Source: JBDREF01 sp043820045 (GTDB lineage: Bacteria; Planctomycetota; Phycisphaerae; Sedimentisphaerales; Anaerobacaceae). From it: DNA of 14,966 bases. Under the pieces are notes generated by a model. It was not told where the DNA came from. It saw only the letters and a list, made by a program, of their open reading frames with translations, and searched no databases. Positions 6,671 to 13,319 of this stretch are shown in pieces; position 1 is the stretch's first letter, and every line of letters starts with the position of its first letter. The DNA is taken from NCBI GenBank assembly GCA_043820045.1, contig JBDREF010000410.1:1-14966 (forward strand), written 5' to 3'. The position numbers and the translations under genes were made by a program.

Positions 6671-7861
6671 ATGCTGACTATGACTACACAGGAAATTATA
6701 GATTTATTCGACAAATATGTCATCGCCAACTACGGCCGGCTGCCGCGCGTCATCGTCAAAGGCGAGGGCTGCTACCTGTACGATGCCGAGGGTAACAAGA
6801 TACTGGACATGTTCCCCGGCTGGGCCGTCAGCGCCCTCGGCCACTGCCATCCCAGGGTCGTCGAGGCATTGCGCAGACAGGCCGGCGAACTGCTGCATAT
6901 CGATAACACTTTCTATTCCGAGCCGCAGGGCGTGTTGGCAAAACTGCTCAGCGAGCGTGCGTTCGGAGGAAAGTGCTTTTTCTGCAACAGCGGCGCCGAG
7001 GCTAATGAGGCGGCTCTCAAGCTGGCGCGTCTGCATACGGCCAAGGAGAAATATAAATTCATCACTGCCGAGGGCAGCTTCCACGGCCGGACTTTCGCCA
7101 CCGTTACGGCGACCGCTCAGCCGAAATATCACGAGGGCTTCCTTCCGTTGCTGCCGGGCTTCATTTATGTGCCGTTCAACGATGTCGCGGCGATGGAGTC
7201 GGCCTTCAGCGATGAAGTTGCAGCGGTCATGGTCGAGCCCATCCAGGGTGAAGGGGGGATTAACGTTGCAACCGAAGAATACCTGCAGACGATTCGCCGG
7301 CTCTGCGATGAAAACGGTGCAGTCATGATCCTGGACGAGGTCCAGACCGGAATGGGCAGAACGGGCAAGTGGTTCGGATACCAGAACTTCGACGTTGAAC
7401 CGGATATCATCACTATGGCAAAAGCTCTCGGCGGCGGCGTTGCGATAGGGGCTATGATGGCCAGAGAGGAAATCGCCGCTTCGCTCGTGCCCGGCAAGCA
7501 CGCCTCGACGTTCGGCGGCAACTCCCTGGCCTGTGCCGCCGGCATAGCCGTCATCGAAGCGATAGAGCAGGACAATCTCCTGGAAAACGCCGTAGAGCTG
7601 GGCCGGTACACGACGGACAAGCTCGAACAGTTGAAGCAGAAGCATTATATCATCGACAGCGTTCGCGGGATCGGGCTGATGATCGGCGTTCAGTTGACCT
7701 CTCCGGGCAAGAGTATCGTCGATAAATGTCTCGATAGGGGCTTGCGGGTGAACTGCACCAGCGAGACGGTCCTGCGGTTCATGCCCCCGATGATAGCCAC
7801 TAAGAACCAGATCGACGAGGCAATTGACATTCTGGACAGTGTTATGAGCGACTCAGCTTAG
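6671..7861 (+). CDS. argD: Acetylornithine aminotransferase (class III PLP)
   Basis: This PLP enzyme transfers an amino group from glutamate to N-acetylglutamate semialdehyde to give N-acetylornithine; family members may also act on succinyl-diaminopimelate. The product has 396 residues, normal for ArgD. Motifs: FPGWAVSALGHCHP (substrate side), CNSGAEANEAALKLAR (PLP phosphate binding), GSFHGRT, VEPIQGEGG, LDEVQTGMGRTG (PLP pyridine Asp) and MAKALGGG with Schiff-base Lys251, then HASTFGGNSLACAA. The start could be ATG 6671 or ATG 6680; AAGGAG at 6652-6657 is rather far from both. It follows argB by 63 bases. The TAG stop (7859-7861) is the first part of a TTAGCCACAGAG repeat, so the native 3' end may have been altered by repeat insertion. 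Confidence 0.95.
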   Translation: MLTMTTQEIIDLFDKYVIANYGRLPRVIVKGEGCYLYDAEGNKILDMFPGWAVSALGHCHPRVVEALRRQAGELLHIDNTFYSEPQGVLAKLLSERAFGGKCFFCNSGAEANEAALKLARLHTAKEKYKFITAEGSFHGRTFATVTATAQPKYHEGFLPLLPGFIYVPFNDVAAMESAFSDEVAAVMVEPIQGEGGINVATEEYLQTIRRLCDENGAVMILDEVQTGMGRTGKWFGYQNFDVEPDIITMAKALGGGVAIGAMMAREEIAASLVPGKHASTFGGNSLACAAGIAVIEAIEQDNLLENAVELGRYTTDKLEQLKQKHYIIDSVRGIGLMIGVQLTSPGKSIVDKCLDRGLRVNCTSETVLRFMPPMIATKNQIDEAIDILDSVMSDSA

Positions 7862-7912
7862 CCACAGAGAAGACAAGATTTGTTAAGCCACAGAGGGCAC
7901 AGAGATAATAAA
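7859..7912 (+). repeat. GCCACAGAG (SHRGHRE-type) repeat pair, left edge of island
   Basis: GCCACAGAG occurs exactly at 7861-7869 and 7887-7895, each preceded by TTA or TAA. The second continues as GGCACAGAGATAATAAA up to the next gene's start codon. The pattern reads as SHRGHR in one frame, a familiar dispersed intergenic repeat in environmental bacteria. It supplies argD's stop codon. Confidence 0.75.
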
Positions 7913-8278
7913 ATGCCTGATGAGTTGACAGAGAAAATAATCGGGGCGGCCATAGAAGTTCATCGAGAACTTGGCCCCGGACTTCTCGAGTCAATTTATG
8001 AAGAATCGCTATGCTATGAATTTGAACTTCAGGAGATAAAGTATAAAAGACAAGTGCCGGCGGATGTCATTTACAAGGGTAAAATTATCAAAGGACAGAG
8101 AATCGACCTTCTTGTTGAGGAGGCAGTAGTTGTAGAAATAAAATCGCTGTCCAAAATGCCCGAAGTCGCATTGGCCCAAGCCCTCTCCTATCTCAAGGCG
8201 ACACACCTCAAACGTGGACTGATAGTCAACTTTGGGGAAAAGAGACTGGTTGATGGCATTAAGCGCGTCGCTCTGTGA
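7913..8278 (+). CDS. GxxExxY family protein (PDDEXK_3-like)
   Basis: The product has 121 residues. ELTEKIIGAAIEVHRELGPG and then GLLESIYE carry the family-defining G-x-x-E-x-x-Y (Gly23, Glu26, Tyr29). RIDLLV...VVEIKS gives the PD-(D/E)XK-type signature Asp65...Glu75-x-Lys77, and QALSYLK (from Gln89) is the usual following helix. The family (TIGR04256/PF13366, named from memory) has a nuclease-like fold but no established function. ATG 7913 is preferred: the frame extends upstream to TTG 7880 only by reading through the repeat (MLSHRGHRDNK), a common misannotation for this family. It lies between two repeat clusters, separating argD from argF. The signature residues are intact, so it is probably a functional gene carried with the repeats. 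Confidence 0.88.
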   Translation: MPDELTEKIIGAAIEVHRELGPGLLESIYEESLCYEFELQEIKYKRQVPADVIYKGKIIKGQRIDLLVEEAVVVEIKSLSKMPEVALAQALSYLKATHLKRGLIVNFGEKRLVDGIKRVAL

Positions 8279-8280
8279 CG

Positions 8281-8343
8281 GCCACAGAGGAAATCAATTT
8301 CATTTTTAGCCACGGAGAGCACAGAGGACACAGAGAATAATTC
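8281..8343 (+). repeat. GCCACAGAG-type repeats between the two island genes
   Basis: An exact GCCACAGAG occurs at 8281-8289, and a longer unit at 8305-8343 begins TTTAGCCACGGAGAGCACAG and ends CACAGAGAATAATTC. The second is the left arm of the inverted repeat bracketing the next gene. Confidence 0.75.
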
Positions 8344-9185
8344 AAAGAACGAATGAAAATGTTATCTTTAACCGACAATTACACAGAGGATATCAAGCAG
8401 CATCGTACTTGGCTTGAGAATTTTGATGAGCGGCGACTGAAGAAATGGGAGGATTTGCTCCAAGCCGATCCTGAAGCAGCCATTTGCGAAGCCAAGACCC
8501 GATTACTCATGGCTGACCATAACGTTGACATCCAACCCTACGAGCATTTGCCCCAGGGTGGCCCTGACTTTTGGTGCTCAAGAGACGGCAAAGATTTTTA
8601 TGTCGAGACTACCTGTATATCCATCGAAGCTGCAACGAGAATGAGCCGCTTGTATCCGACTGATAGTCCCGATGTCGATGATTCTTGTTTCGAGGACATG
8701 ACGAAAAAATTTCATCTTACAATTAGTAGAAAGATTGAGCAATGCAGCAAGGTAAAAGCTCCGCGCGTTATCGTAATAGGTACATTGCATCCCAAAGTAA
8801 GTGTTTGTTGTATCGATGAGGCGGCCGCCGAGGAATTGCAGACCGCGACTACGGAGATAACGCGGAATCTCAGCAATAAAACGAGAGAGCCGATTGGGGA
8901 AACATACGAAGTCGCACAATTAGAAAATTCGGCTTTCATTAAACTGCGCAAGGGCTTAACAAACTGGATTGAACACGCCAGATGCCCAATTTCTGCGGCG
9001 ATACTCTGTGGTTTTGGTTCAAACCCGCCGAATACAGTAGGGTGTCTTCATCCCAGTCCCAATTACACATTTGACAGGGCACTATTGCCGAAAATAAAGT
9101 TTTGCAGGTTGAATGGAGTTGACCATCGCCGAGGTAATATAATTTGTTTGAATTCTCTGTGACCTCTGTGTCCTCTGTGGCTAAA
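8305..9185. mobile_element. Inverted-repeat-bracketed single-gene cassette
   Basis: The arms 8305-8343 and 9150-9185 are inverted copies: 32 of 36 aligned positions agree, with one 3-base gap. Between them lies only the gene 8353-9162, whose stop is inside the right arm. No transposase is present and no target duplication was recognised, so mobility is inferred from structure alone. Confidence 0.4.
8353..9162 (+). CDS. Uncharacterised protein with PD-(D/E)XK-like signature
   Basis: I do not recognise this 269-residue protein as a named family. Visible features are an acidic/basic helical N-terminus (1-55), then EAKTRLLM (Glu46), GGPDFWCSRDGKDFYVETTC with Asp72 and Glu85-x-Thr87, a Lys/Arg-rich middle containing PRVIVIGTLHP (a beta strand and turn), and a cysteine-containing C-terminus. 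Glu...PD...E-x-T after a helix is the layout of restriction-endonuclease-like folds, but the usual Lys is Thr, so catalysis is uncertain. No signal peptide or membrane segment was seen. ATG 8353 is followed by an in-frame ATG at 8359; ribosome sites are weak. It lies exactly between inverted repeats, next to the GxxExxY gene, and its TGA (9160-9162) is in the right arm. AT-richer codon use than the arg genes suggests transfer. Confidence 0.7.
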   Translation: MKMLSLTDNYTEDIKQHRTWLENFDERRLKKWEDLLQADPEAAICEAKTRLLMADHNVDIQPYEHLPQGGPDFWCSRDGKDFYVETTCISIEAATRMSRLYPTDSPDVDDSCFEDMTKKFHLTISRKIEQCSKVKAPRVIVIGTLHPKVSVCCIDEAAAEELQTATTEITRNLSNKTREPIGETYEVAQLENSAFIKLRKGLTNWIEHARCPISAAILCGFGSNPPNTVGCLHPSPNYTFDRALLPKIKFCRLNGVDHRRGNIICLNSL

Positions 9186-9206
9186 CAAAAAAGTATACTC
9201 TGTGGC
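9150..9206 (-). repeat. Inverted GCCACAGAG-type repeats, right edge of island
   Basis: CTCTGTGGC, the reverse complement of the left-hand motif, occurs exactly at 9173-9181 and 9198-9206. The first belongs to the 36-base arm 9150-9185. The second ends 14 bases before the argF start. Confidence 0.75.
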
Positions 9207-9220
9207 TAAAGGTAAAAAGA

Positions 9221-10132
9221 ATGAAAGATTTTCTTTCCATACTCGATTGTCCCGTCTCGTTTTTGAACGAGCTGTTACAGATAAGCTCCGAGCAAAAGGC
9301 TCTGTACAAGAGCGGCGGCAGAGGCTTGTGCCTGGCCGGCAAGACCCTTGCCATGCTCTTCGAGAAGCCGAGCCTGCGGACGCGAATCAGTTTCCAGGTC
9401 GCAATGACGGACCTGGGCGGCAGTACGATCTACGTCAAGCCTGAGGACATCGGCGGCATCGGCAAGCGCGAGCCGGTCAAAGATATAGCAAGAGTTCTCA
9501 GCCGTTACGTCGATGGCATAATGGCGCGAACTTTCGAGCATAGCACCGTCACGGAGCTGGCCAAATATGCGTCCGTGCCCGTAATAAACGCTCTGACGGA
9601 CTGGTCTCATCCCTGCCAGGCGATGGCGGATGTCCTGACTATCCGGGAACACTGTGACAGAATTGAAGGCGTGAGAATCACTTTCATAGGCGACGGCAAC
9701 AACGTTGCCCGTTCGCTCGGCCATGCCTGTGCGAAGCTGGGCATGAAGATGGTTGTCGCCTCGCCTGCCGGCTACGAGTTGAGCGCCGAAACTGTTGAGA
9801 AGGCGAACCAGGTATCAGCCGGCTGTGTCCGGCAGACGAACGACCCGGTCGCCGCAGTTGCCGACGCGGACATCATTTACACGGATACATGGGTGAGCAT
9901 GGGCCAGGAGCAGGAAAAGCAAAAGCGGCAGGCGGACTTTGCCGGTTTCCAGGTAAACGCCGAGTTGGTCAAAGCCGCGCCGCCAAGCGCCAAGATTATG
10001 CACTGCCTGCCGGCCTATCGCGGCTTCGAAATCACCGACGAAGTCGCCGAATCGCCCAACTCGATTATGTTCGACCAGGCCGAAAACCGCCTGCACTTCC
10101 AGCGGGCCCTGCTCAAAAAACTAATGAGCTGA
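9221..10132 (+). CDS. argF: Ornithine carbamoyltransferase
   Basis: The enzyme joins carbamoyl phosphate and ornithine to make citrulline in the cytoplasm. The 303 residues match the family length. Motifs: FEKPSLRTR (47-55, carbamoyl-phosphate site), MARTFEH, DWSHPCQAMAD with HPCQ at 130-133, FIGDGNNVARS (start of the second domain), YTDTWVSMGQE (ornithine-side SMG loop) and MHCLPAYRGFEI (catalytic Cys). Ornithine rather than aspartate specificity follows from the SMG and HCLP motifs. AAAGG lies 10-14 bases before ATG 9221. It is collinear with argB and argD but separated from argD by the 1.35 kb repeat island. No clear new promoter was seen after the island, so its expression may depend on readthrough or on signals inside the repeats. 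Confidence 0.95.
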   Translation: MKDFLSILDCPVSFLNELLQISSEQKALYKSGGRGLCLAGKTLAMLFEKPSLRTRISFQVAMTDLGGSTIYVKPEDIGGIGKREPVKDIARVLSRYVDGIMARTFEHSTVTELAKYASVPVINALTDWSHPCQAMADVLTIREHCDRIEGVRITFIGDGNNVARSLGHACAKLGMKMVVASPAGYELSAETVEKANQVSAGCVRQTNDPVAAVADADIIYTDTWVSMGQEQEKQKRQADFAGFQVNAELVKAAPPSAKIMHCLPAYRGFEITDEVAESPNSIMFDQAENRLHFQRALLKKLMS

Positions 10133-10150
10133 AAGAACCAAATCGGGTGG

Positions 10151-10179
10151 TTGCGAAGCTGCTCTTGATGCGGTACAAT
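10151..10179 (+). promoter_or_regulatory. Promoter for the GroES-like/YkgJ unit
   Basis: TTGCGA (10151-10156), 17-base spacer, TACAAT (10174-10179); 4/6 and 5/6 matches. It lies just after argF and 44 bases before the GroES-like ATG, implying separate transcription from the arg genes. Confidence 0.5.
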
Positions 10180-10223
10180 GGTCCGGTGTTTGGGACGGAT
10201 TGTTTGGCCGGGGCAGATTCAGA

Positions 10224-10544
10224 ATGGGTAAAAGCAAGAAAACCGAGACAACGCCGCTTGAGATAATCGAGCCGATAGGCAAACGCGTCCTGATTCGCAA
10301 GGACGAGGACAAGAAACAAACCAAGGGCGGCATCCAACTGCCGGACAACATCGAGATACCCACGATAACCGGCAGAATCATAACAATTTCCGCCGAGGTC
10401 GAAAGCTCGCCAGACATACCGCTGCGTCAATACGACAAAGTGTTGTTCAATCCCAAGGGTGCGATCCCGGTTGATTTCGAAGGCGACAATCGGCTGTTCG
10501 TGGTGGAGGTCGAGAACGTCGTAGCAGTCTTCAGAAAGTCGTAG
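10224..10544 (+). CDS. GroES-like co-chaperonin (Cpn10 family)
   Basis: The product has 106 residues. After a basic, polar N-terminal extension of about 12 residues comes PIGKRVLIRKDEDKKQTKGG, followed by IQLPDN. This matches the Cpn10 opening (P-x-x-x-R-V-L-I-K) and the mobile loop with GGI-x-LP (35-40) that contacts the GroEL rim. TGRIITIS, YDKVLFNPKGA and the final VVEVENVVAVF complete the fold, including the usual closing E-x-D/N-x-x-A strand. Typical GroES is about 95-100 residues. No groEL gene lies beside it, so this looks like a solo or paralogous co-chaperonin. ATG 10224 is preferred over TTG 10200 because family similarity begins after it; the ribosome site is weak. The next gene follows after 14 bases. 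Confidence 0.83.
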   Translation: MGKSKKTETTPLEIIEPIGKRVLIRKDEDKKQTKGGIQLPDNIEIPTITGRIITISAEVESSPDIPLRQYDKVLFNPKGAIPVDFEGDNRLFVVEVENVVAVFRKS

Positions 10545-10558
10545 GATCATTCCGGATA

Positions 10559-10825
10559 ATGGCTGACAAAAACAGAAATACCTGGCTTGCCAAGACAAAG
10601 AGGACCTTCACGTCGGTACTGCCCGTATCCGAGAGACGCAAAGGTCAGTGCATTAATTGCGGGGCCTGTTGCAAACTGCCGAATGATTGCCCGTTCCTCA
10701 AACCGAGCCCGGACGGCAAAGTCCTGTGTTCCATTTACTCAATTCGCCCCTTCAACTGCAGAAAATACCCACGAACCGAACCTGAGTTTATTACTCAGGA
10801 CACGTGCGGCTACAGATTCGAGTAA
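10559..10825 (+). CDS. YkgJ family cysteine-cluster protein
   Basis: This 88-residue protein has eight cysteines. CINCGACCKLPNDCPFL (Cys31, 34, 37, 38, 44), VLCSIYSIRPFNCRKYP (Cys57, 67) and DTCGY (Cys83) reproduce the YkgJ/CxxCxxCC pattern, a putative zinc- or iron-binding domain of unknown function. A basic 30-residue leader precedes it; no membrane segment was seen. It begins 14 bases after the GroES-like gene, so the two are probably co-transcribed. The family is often near longer relatives; this copy is short and consists almost only of the metal-site core. No terminator was found in the 161 bases separating it from the convergent PEP-CTERM gene. Confidence 0.85.
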   Translation: MADKNRNTWLAKTKRTFTSVLPVSERRKGQCINCGACCKLPNDCPFLKPSPDGKVLCSIYSIRPFNCRKYPRTEPEFITQDTCGYRFE

Positions 10826-10986
10826 GACCTGCTCTGCATTGCGGGATCCACAGGTACCTGCACAGCATCACAACTCTACTCACCAACGGCCACATTACGA
10901 TAACAGTATTCATAGCAATTTAGCGTAGGCCAGATGCAGGCCAGCTTCAACTCCCGAAGTATAGTTGCACTGTCGGTTGTTTCATG

Positions 10987-11607
10987 TCAGACGCGCCTGC
11001 GCACGCGTCGCCGGGCAAAGGCAAACAGACTGCCAAGCATAAGCAGGGCCCCGGTCGCCGGCTCGGGCACTTCGGGCGTTTTGCCGCCGGTGTTTATGTT
11101 GTATATGATCGGTCGCGGTTTCGCGCTGCCGCCGCCCGCTCCGGCGGTCATGCCGCCAGGACGACTGAGGTCTAATGCGGTGGGCATCAAGCCTCCGCCC
11201 CCGCCGCCTCCGCCGCCGGCAGAGAGGAACTCCCGCTCGTCTCCCAAGGCGTCGCTTTCGGTCTGCTCAAATACGGCTATGATGACTTTTGCCTCGTTAA
11301 GATAGACAACGGTGCTGCTGGCCGTAGCGTCGCTGACGTCGCCCAGCCAGTGGACAAACTTGTAGCCGGGTTTGGCGGTTGCAGTCAGGATAATCTCCGA
11401 ACCCGCTTGGAAGTGATAGACGCCCGGTCCGGGAGCTATGTCACCGCCTTTCACGGGGGTCTGTTCGAGCATAAGGGCGACGCCCTGCGTCTGGGAATAT
11501 GCGGGCGCGAACAGCCCTGCGATAATAATCGCAACGGCTAATAAGATGCCTCCGCGTCCTCCGTAAGGAGTCCCCAAGACAGCGAATGTTGAAACCCCCC
11601 GGTCCAT
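10987..11607 (-). CDS. PEP-CTERM sorting domain protein with InlB-type repeat
   Basis: The product has 206 residues. A hydrophobic signal (about 20-36, ILLAVAIIIAGLFAP) ends near AYS-Q at 38/39. Residues 70-114 (TATAKPGYKFVHWLGDVS...AVFE) match the divergent InlB B-repeat pattern (PGY-x-F-x-x-W). Nine consecutive glycines (131-139) lead into a Gly/Pro-rich linker. The C-terminus has VPEPATG (180-186), a hydrophobic helix and the Arg cluster RRRVRRR: a complete PEP-CTERM signal, by which exosortase anchors or releases exported proteins at the surface. ATG 11607 follows a G-rich GGGGGATGGA; GTG 11610 is the alternative. It is probably a surface or extracellular-matrix protein. It has its own promoter downstream of the AlaC-like gene. 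A small structural domain and a long glycine tract leave no enzymatic role visible. Confidence 0.85.
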   Translation of the reverse strand: MDRGVSTFAVLGTPYGGRGGILLAVAIIIAGLFAPAYSQTQGVALMLEQTPVKGGDIAPGPGVYHFQAGSEIILTATAKPGYKFVHWLGDVSDATASSTVVYLNEAKVIIAVFEQTESDALGDEREFLSAGGGGGGGGGLMPTALDLSRPGGMTAGAGGGSAKPRPIIYNINTGGKTPEVPEPATGALLMLGSLFAFARRRVRRRV

Positions 11608-11649
11608 CACATTCCATCCCCCGTGTGATTTACTTAGCTGTGCCTATAA

Positions 11650-11662
11650 ACCGCAATGCGGT
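11650..11662 (-). other. Small hairpin in the PEP-CTERM leader
   Basis: ACCGC-ATT-GCGGT (as read on the minus strand) forms a 5-bp stem with a 3-base loop about 12 bases after the predicted transcript start and 42 bases before the ATG. It could be an mRNA-stabilising stem or a protein-binding dyad. Confidence 0.3.
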
Positions 11663-11680
11663 ATGGCCCCCAATGCTATT

Positions 11681-11709
11681 ATTAAACCAAAAATCCATCG
11701 GAAAGTCAA
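11681..11709 (-). promoter_or_regulatory. Promoter for the PEP-CTERM gene
   Basis: On the minus strand, TTGACT (11709-11704), a 17-base spacer and TTTAAT (11686-11681) each match the sigma70 consensus at 5/6. The predicted leader is about 65 bases. Confidence 0.6.
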
Positions 11710-11871
11710 GTCTTTTCCGCACGCGCCGACCGCGCGCGGCGGGGCTGCATACCGCAAATGTGATGTGCCGGCCCGGATGAGTTTATTATAGGTCCTGCGA
11801 GGTTATCGGCGGTGAGAATTTCCGCTGCGCAATTCCAGACGCTGAGCCACCATCGCGAGTCGGCGTGCTTG

Positions 11872-13104
11872 CTATTGATTCTTTCGCACGAACCTGCTGA
11901 TGTTGCGAATCGCCTGCCGCAGGCGCTGCTCGTTCTCTACAAGGGCGATTCGCATGTAGTTCTCGCCGCCCTCGCCGAAGGCCCGGCCCGGCGCGATTGA
12001 AACCTCCGCGTGCTCCATAAGGTCCATGGCGTACTCGATGGTGCCCTTGCCTTTGGAATGTTCCTTAGGCACCTTCGCCCAGACGAACATCGTCGCACGC
12101 GGCTTCTCTACTTCCCAGCCGATTCTTCTCAGGCCGTCACAGACAACGTCCCGCCGCGACTGGTACTTCTCGTTTTGAGCGATCATGTCCTTTTCGCAGT
12201 GTCGCAGCGCGATGATGCCCGCGATTTGTATCGCCTGGAATATGCCGTAATCGTAGTAGCCTTTAATCGTGGCGAGATATTCTATCATATCTTTGTTGCC
12301 CGCCACGAAGCCGACGCGAAAACCCGCCATGTTGTAAGGCTTACTCAGCGTCGTAAATTCGACACCGATATCCTTGGCTCCTTTGACCGACAGAAAGCTC
12401 GGAGCCTTGTAGCCGTCGAAGCAGGTCTCGCCGTAGGCGAAGTCATTTATCACCGCCACGCCGAAGCGTTTGGCCAACTCGACTACCGGTTCGTAGAAGC
12501 CTTCGTCAACAGTCATCGCCGTCGGATTGTGAGGGTAATTGAGAATCAGCAGCTTGGGTCTTGGATACATGTTCTCCATCACCATTGCAACGTTGCTGAT
12601 GAATTTGTCATCGTTGCCCAATGGCACAGACACGACGTTTCCGCCGGCCAGAGCCACGGCGTAGTTGTGTATAGGGAACGCGGGATCCGGGACAATAGCC
12701 GTATCGCCCGGGCCCATCATCGCCAGGCACAAGTGGCTGAAGCCTTCCTTCGAGCCTATGCAGGCCAGAACCTCCGTCTCCGGGTCGAGCTGCACGTTCC
12801 ACTTGGCCTCGTACTTCTTGGCTATCTCGCCCCTGAGGTTCTTGATACCCTTCGATGAGCTGTATCGATGGTTGCGCGGGTCCTGGGCCGCCTCGCACAG
12901 CTTATCGATCACGATCTGCGGCGCCGGGTCGGACGGATTGCCCATGCCGAGATCGATAATGTCCACGCCGGCCTGGCGCTTGGCCAGCTTCAGCGCGTTC
13001 AACCGCCCGAACAGGTAGGGTGGCAAACGTGTTATTCTCTGCGCCGGCTCAATCAGTTTATCGGTTATCCGTCGATGATGCGAATCCATCGTTATTCCAG
13101 CCAT
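11872..13104 (-). CDS. alaC: AlaC-like pyridoxal-phosphate aminotransferase
   Basis: This fold-type I (class I/II) aminotransferase has 410 residues. RITRLPPYLFGRLNALK, IDLGMGNPSDPAP, RYSSSKGI, ACIGSKEGFSHL, LNYPHNPTA, NDFAY (PLP Asp221/Tyr224), SKPYNMAGFRVGF (Schiff-base Lys255, Arg263) and the late segment ATMFVWAKVP...YMRIALVENEQR closely follow AlaC/YfdZ, which makes alanine from pyruvate and glutamate; related enzymes act on other substrates such as LL-diaminopimelate, so specificity is inferred. ATG 13104 is chosen because the family starts 20-30 residues before RLPPY; ATG 13089 and GTG 13116 are possible. GGAAAAG precedes 13104. It is divergent from the GLUG gene, and its promoter is proposed at 13150-13178. 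No clear terminator was seen before the PEP-CTERM gene. Confidence 0.9.
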   Translation of the reverse strand: MAGITMDSHHRRITDKLIEPAQRITRLPPYLFGRLNALKLAKRQAGVDIIDLGMGNPSDPAPQIVIDKLCEAAQDPRNHRYSSSKGIKNLRGEIAKKYEAKWNVQLDPETEVLACIGSKEGFSHLCLAMMGPGDTAIVPDPAFPIHNYAVALAGGNVVSVPLGNDDKFISNVAMVMENMYPRPKLLILNYPHNPTAMTVDEGFYEPVVELAKRFGVAVINDFAYGETCFDGYKAPSFLSVKGAKDIGVEFTTLSKPYNMAGFRVGFVAGNKDMIEYLATIKGYYDYGIFQAIQIAGIIALRHCEKDMIAQNEKYQSRRDVVCDGLRRIGWEVEKPRATMFVWAKVPKEHSKGKGTIEYAMDLMEHAEVSIAPGRAFGEGGENYMRIALVENEQRLRQAIRNISRFVRKNQ

Positions 13105-13149
13105 AGTCTTTTCCACAAATCACAAACATTGCTTTCGACACATCCGAAC

Positions 13150-13178
13150 AGTGTACACTCCCCGGCCGAACCTTTCAA
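13150..13178 (-). promoter_or_regulatory. Candidate promoter for the AlaC-like gene
   Basis: On the minus strand, TTGAAA (13178-13173), a 17-base spacer and TACACT (13155-13150) match at 5/6 and 4/6. The -10 is half of the palindrome AGTGTACACT (13150-13159), which might also be a regulator site. Confidence 0.45.
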
Positions 13179-13243
13179 GCCATTTTATCCGTCAAGCCTG
13201 TCGCCTTCGGATGCTTGAAGACTGCAAAAAAGCCCTTTGGATA

Positions 13244-13272
13244 TTGTATTTTCCGGCCTAATCTGATACAAT
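13244..13272 (+). promoter_or_regulatory. Candidate promoter for the GLUG-repeat gene
   Basis: TTGTAT (13244-13249), 17-base spacer, TACAAT (13267-13272). The -10 is good (5/6) and the -35 weak (3/6). The ATG follows 47 bases later. Confidence 0.4.
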
Positions 13273-13319
13273 AATCGGCGAGCTTTAAGATGGCTCTTTA
13301 ATTTATGGAGGACGTCAAA

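Noticed and set aside
6704..7645. A 313-codon open frame on the minus strand opposite argD
   Set aside because: argD on the plus strand has every family motif over the same bases. The antisense frame lacks any recognisable domain and is a by-product of codon bias.
7880..7912. An 11-residue extension of the GxxExxY protein (MLSHRGHRDNK)
   Set aside because: It is translation of the intergenic repeat; family similarity begins with the residues after ATG 7913.
7861..9206. CRISPR array
   Set aside because: The GCCACAGAG motifs are short, irregularly spaced, present in both orientations and separated by genes rather than uniform spacers.
10826..10986. Terminator between the convergent YkgJ and PEP-CTERM genes
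   Set aside because: The palindrome CAGGTACCTG (10851-10860) and short GGCC repeats were inspected, but none forms a GC-rich stem followed by a T-run on either strand.
11754..11769. Sigma54-like GGCAC...TTGC upstream of the PEP-CTERM gene on the minus strand
   Set aside because: GG and GC are 12 bases apart instead of the required 10, and a well-matched sigma70-type promoter lies closer to the gene.
12010..12858. A 282-codon open frame on the plus strand opposite the AlaC-like gene
   Set aside because: The aminotransferase reading is complete and motif-rich; the antisense product looks like shadow translation with no known motif.
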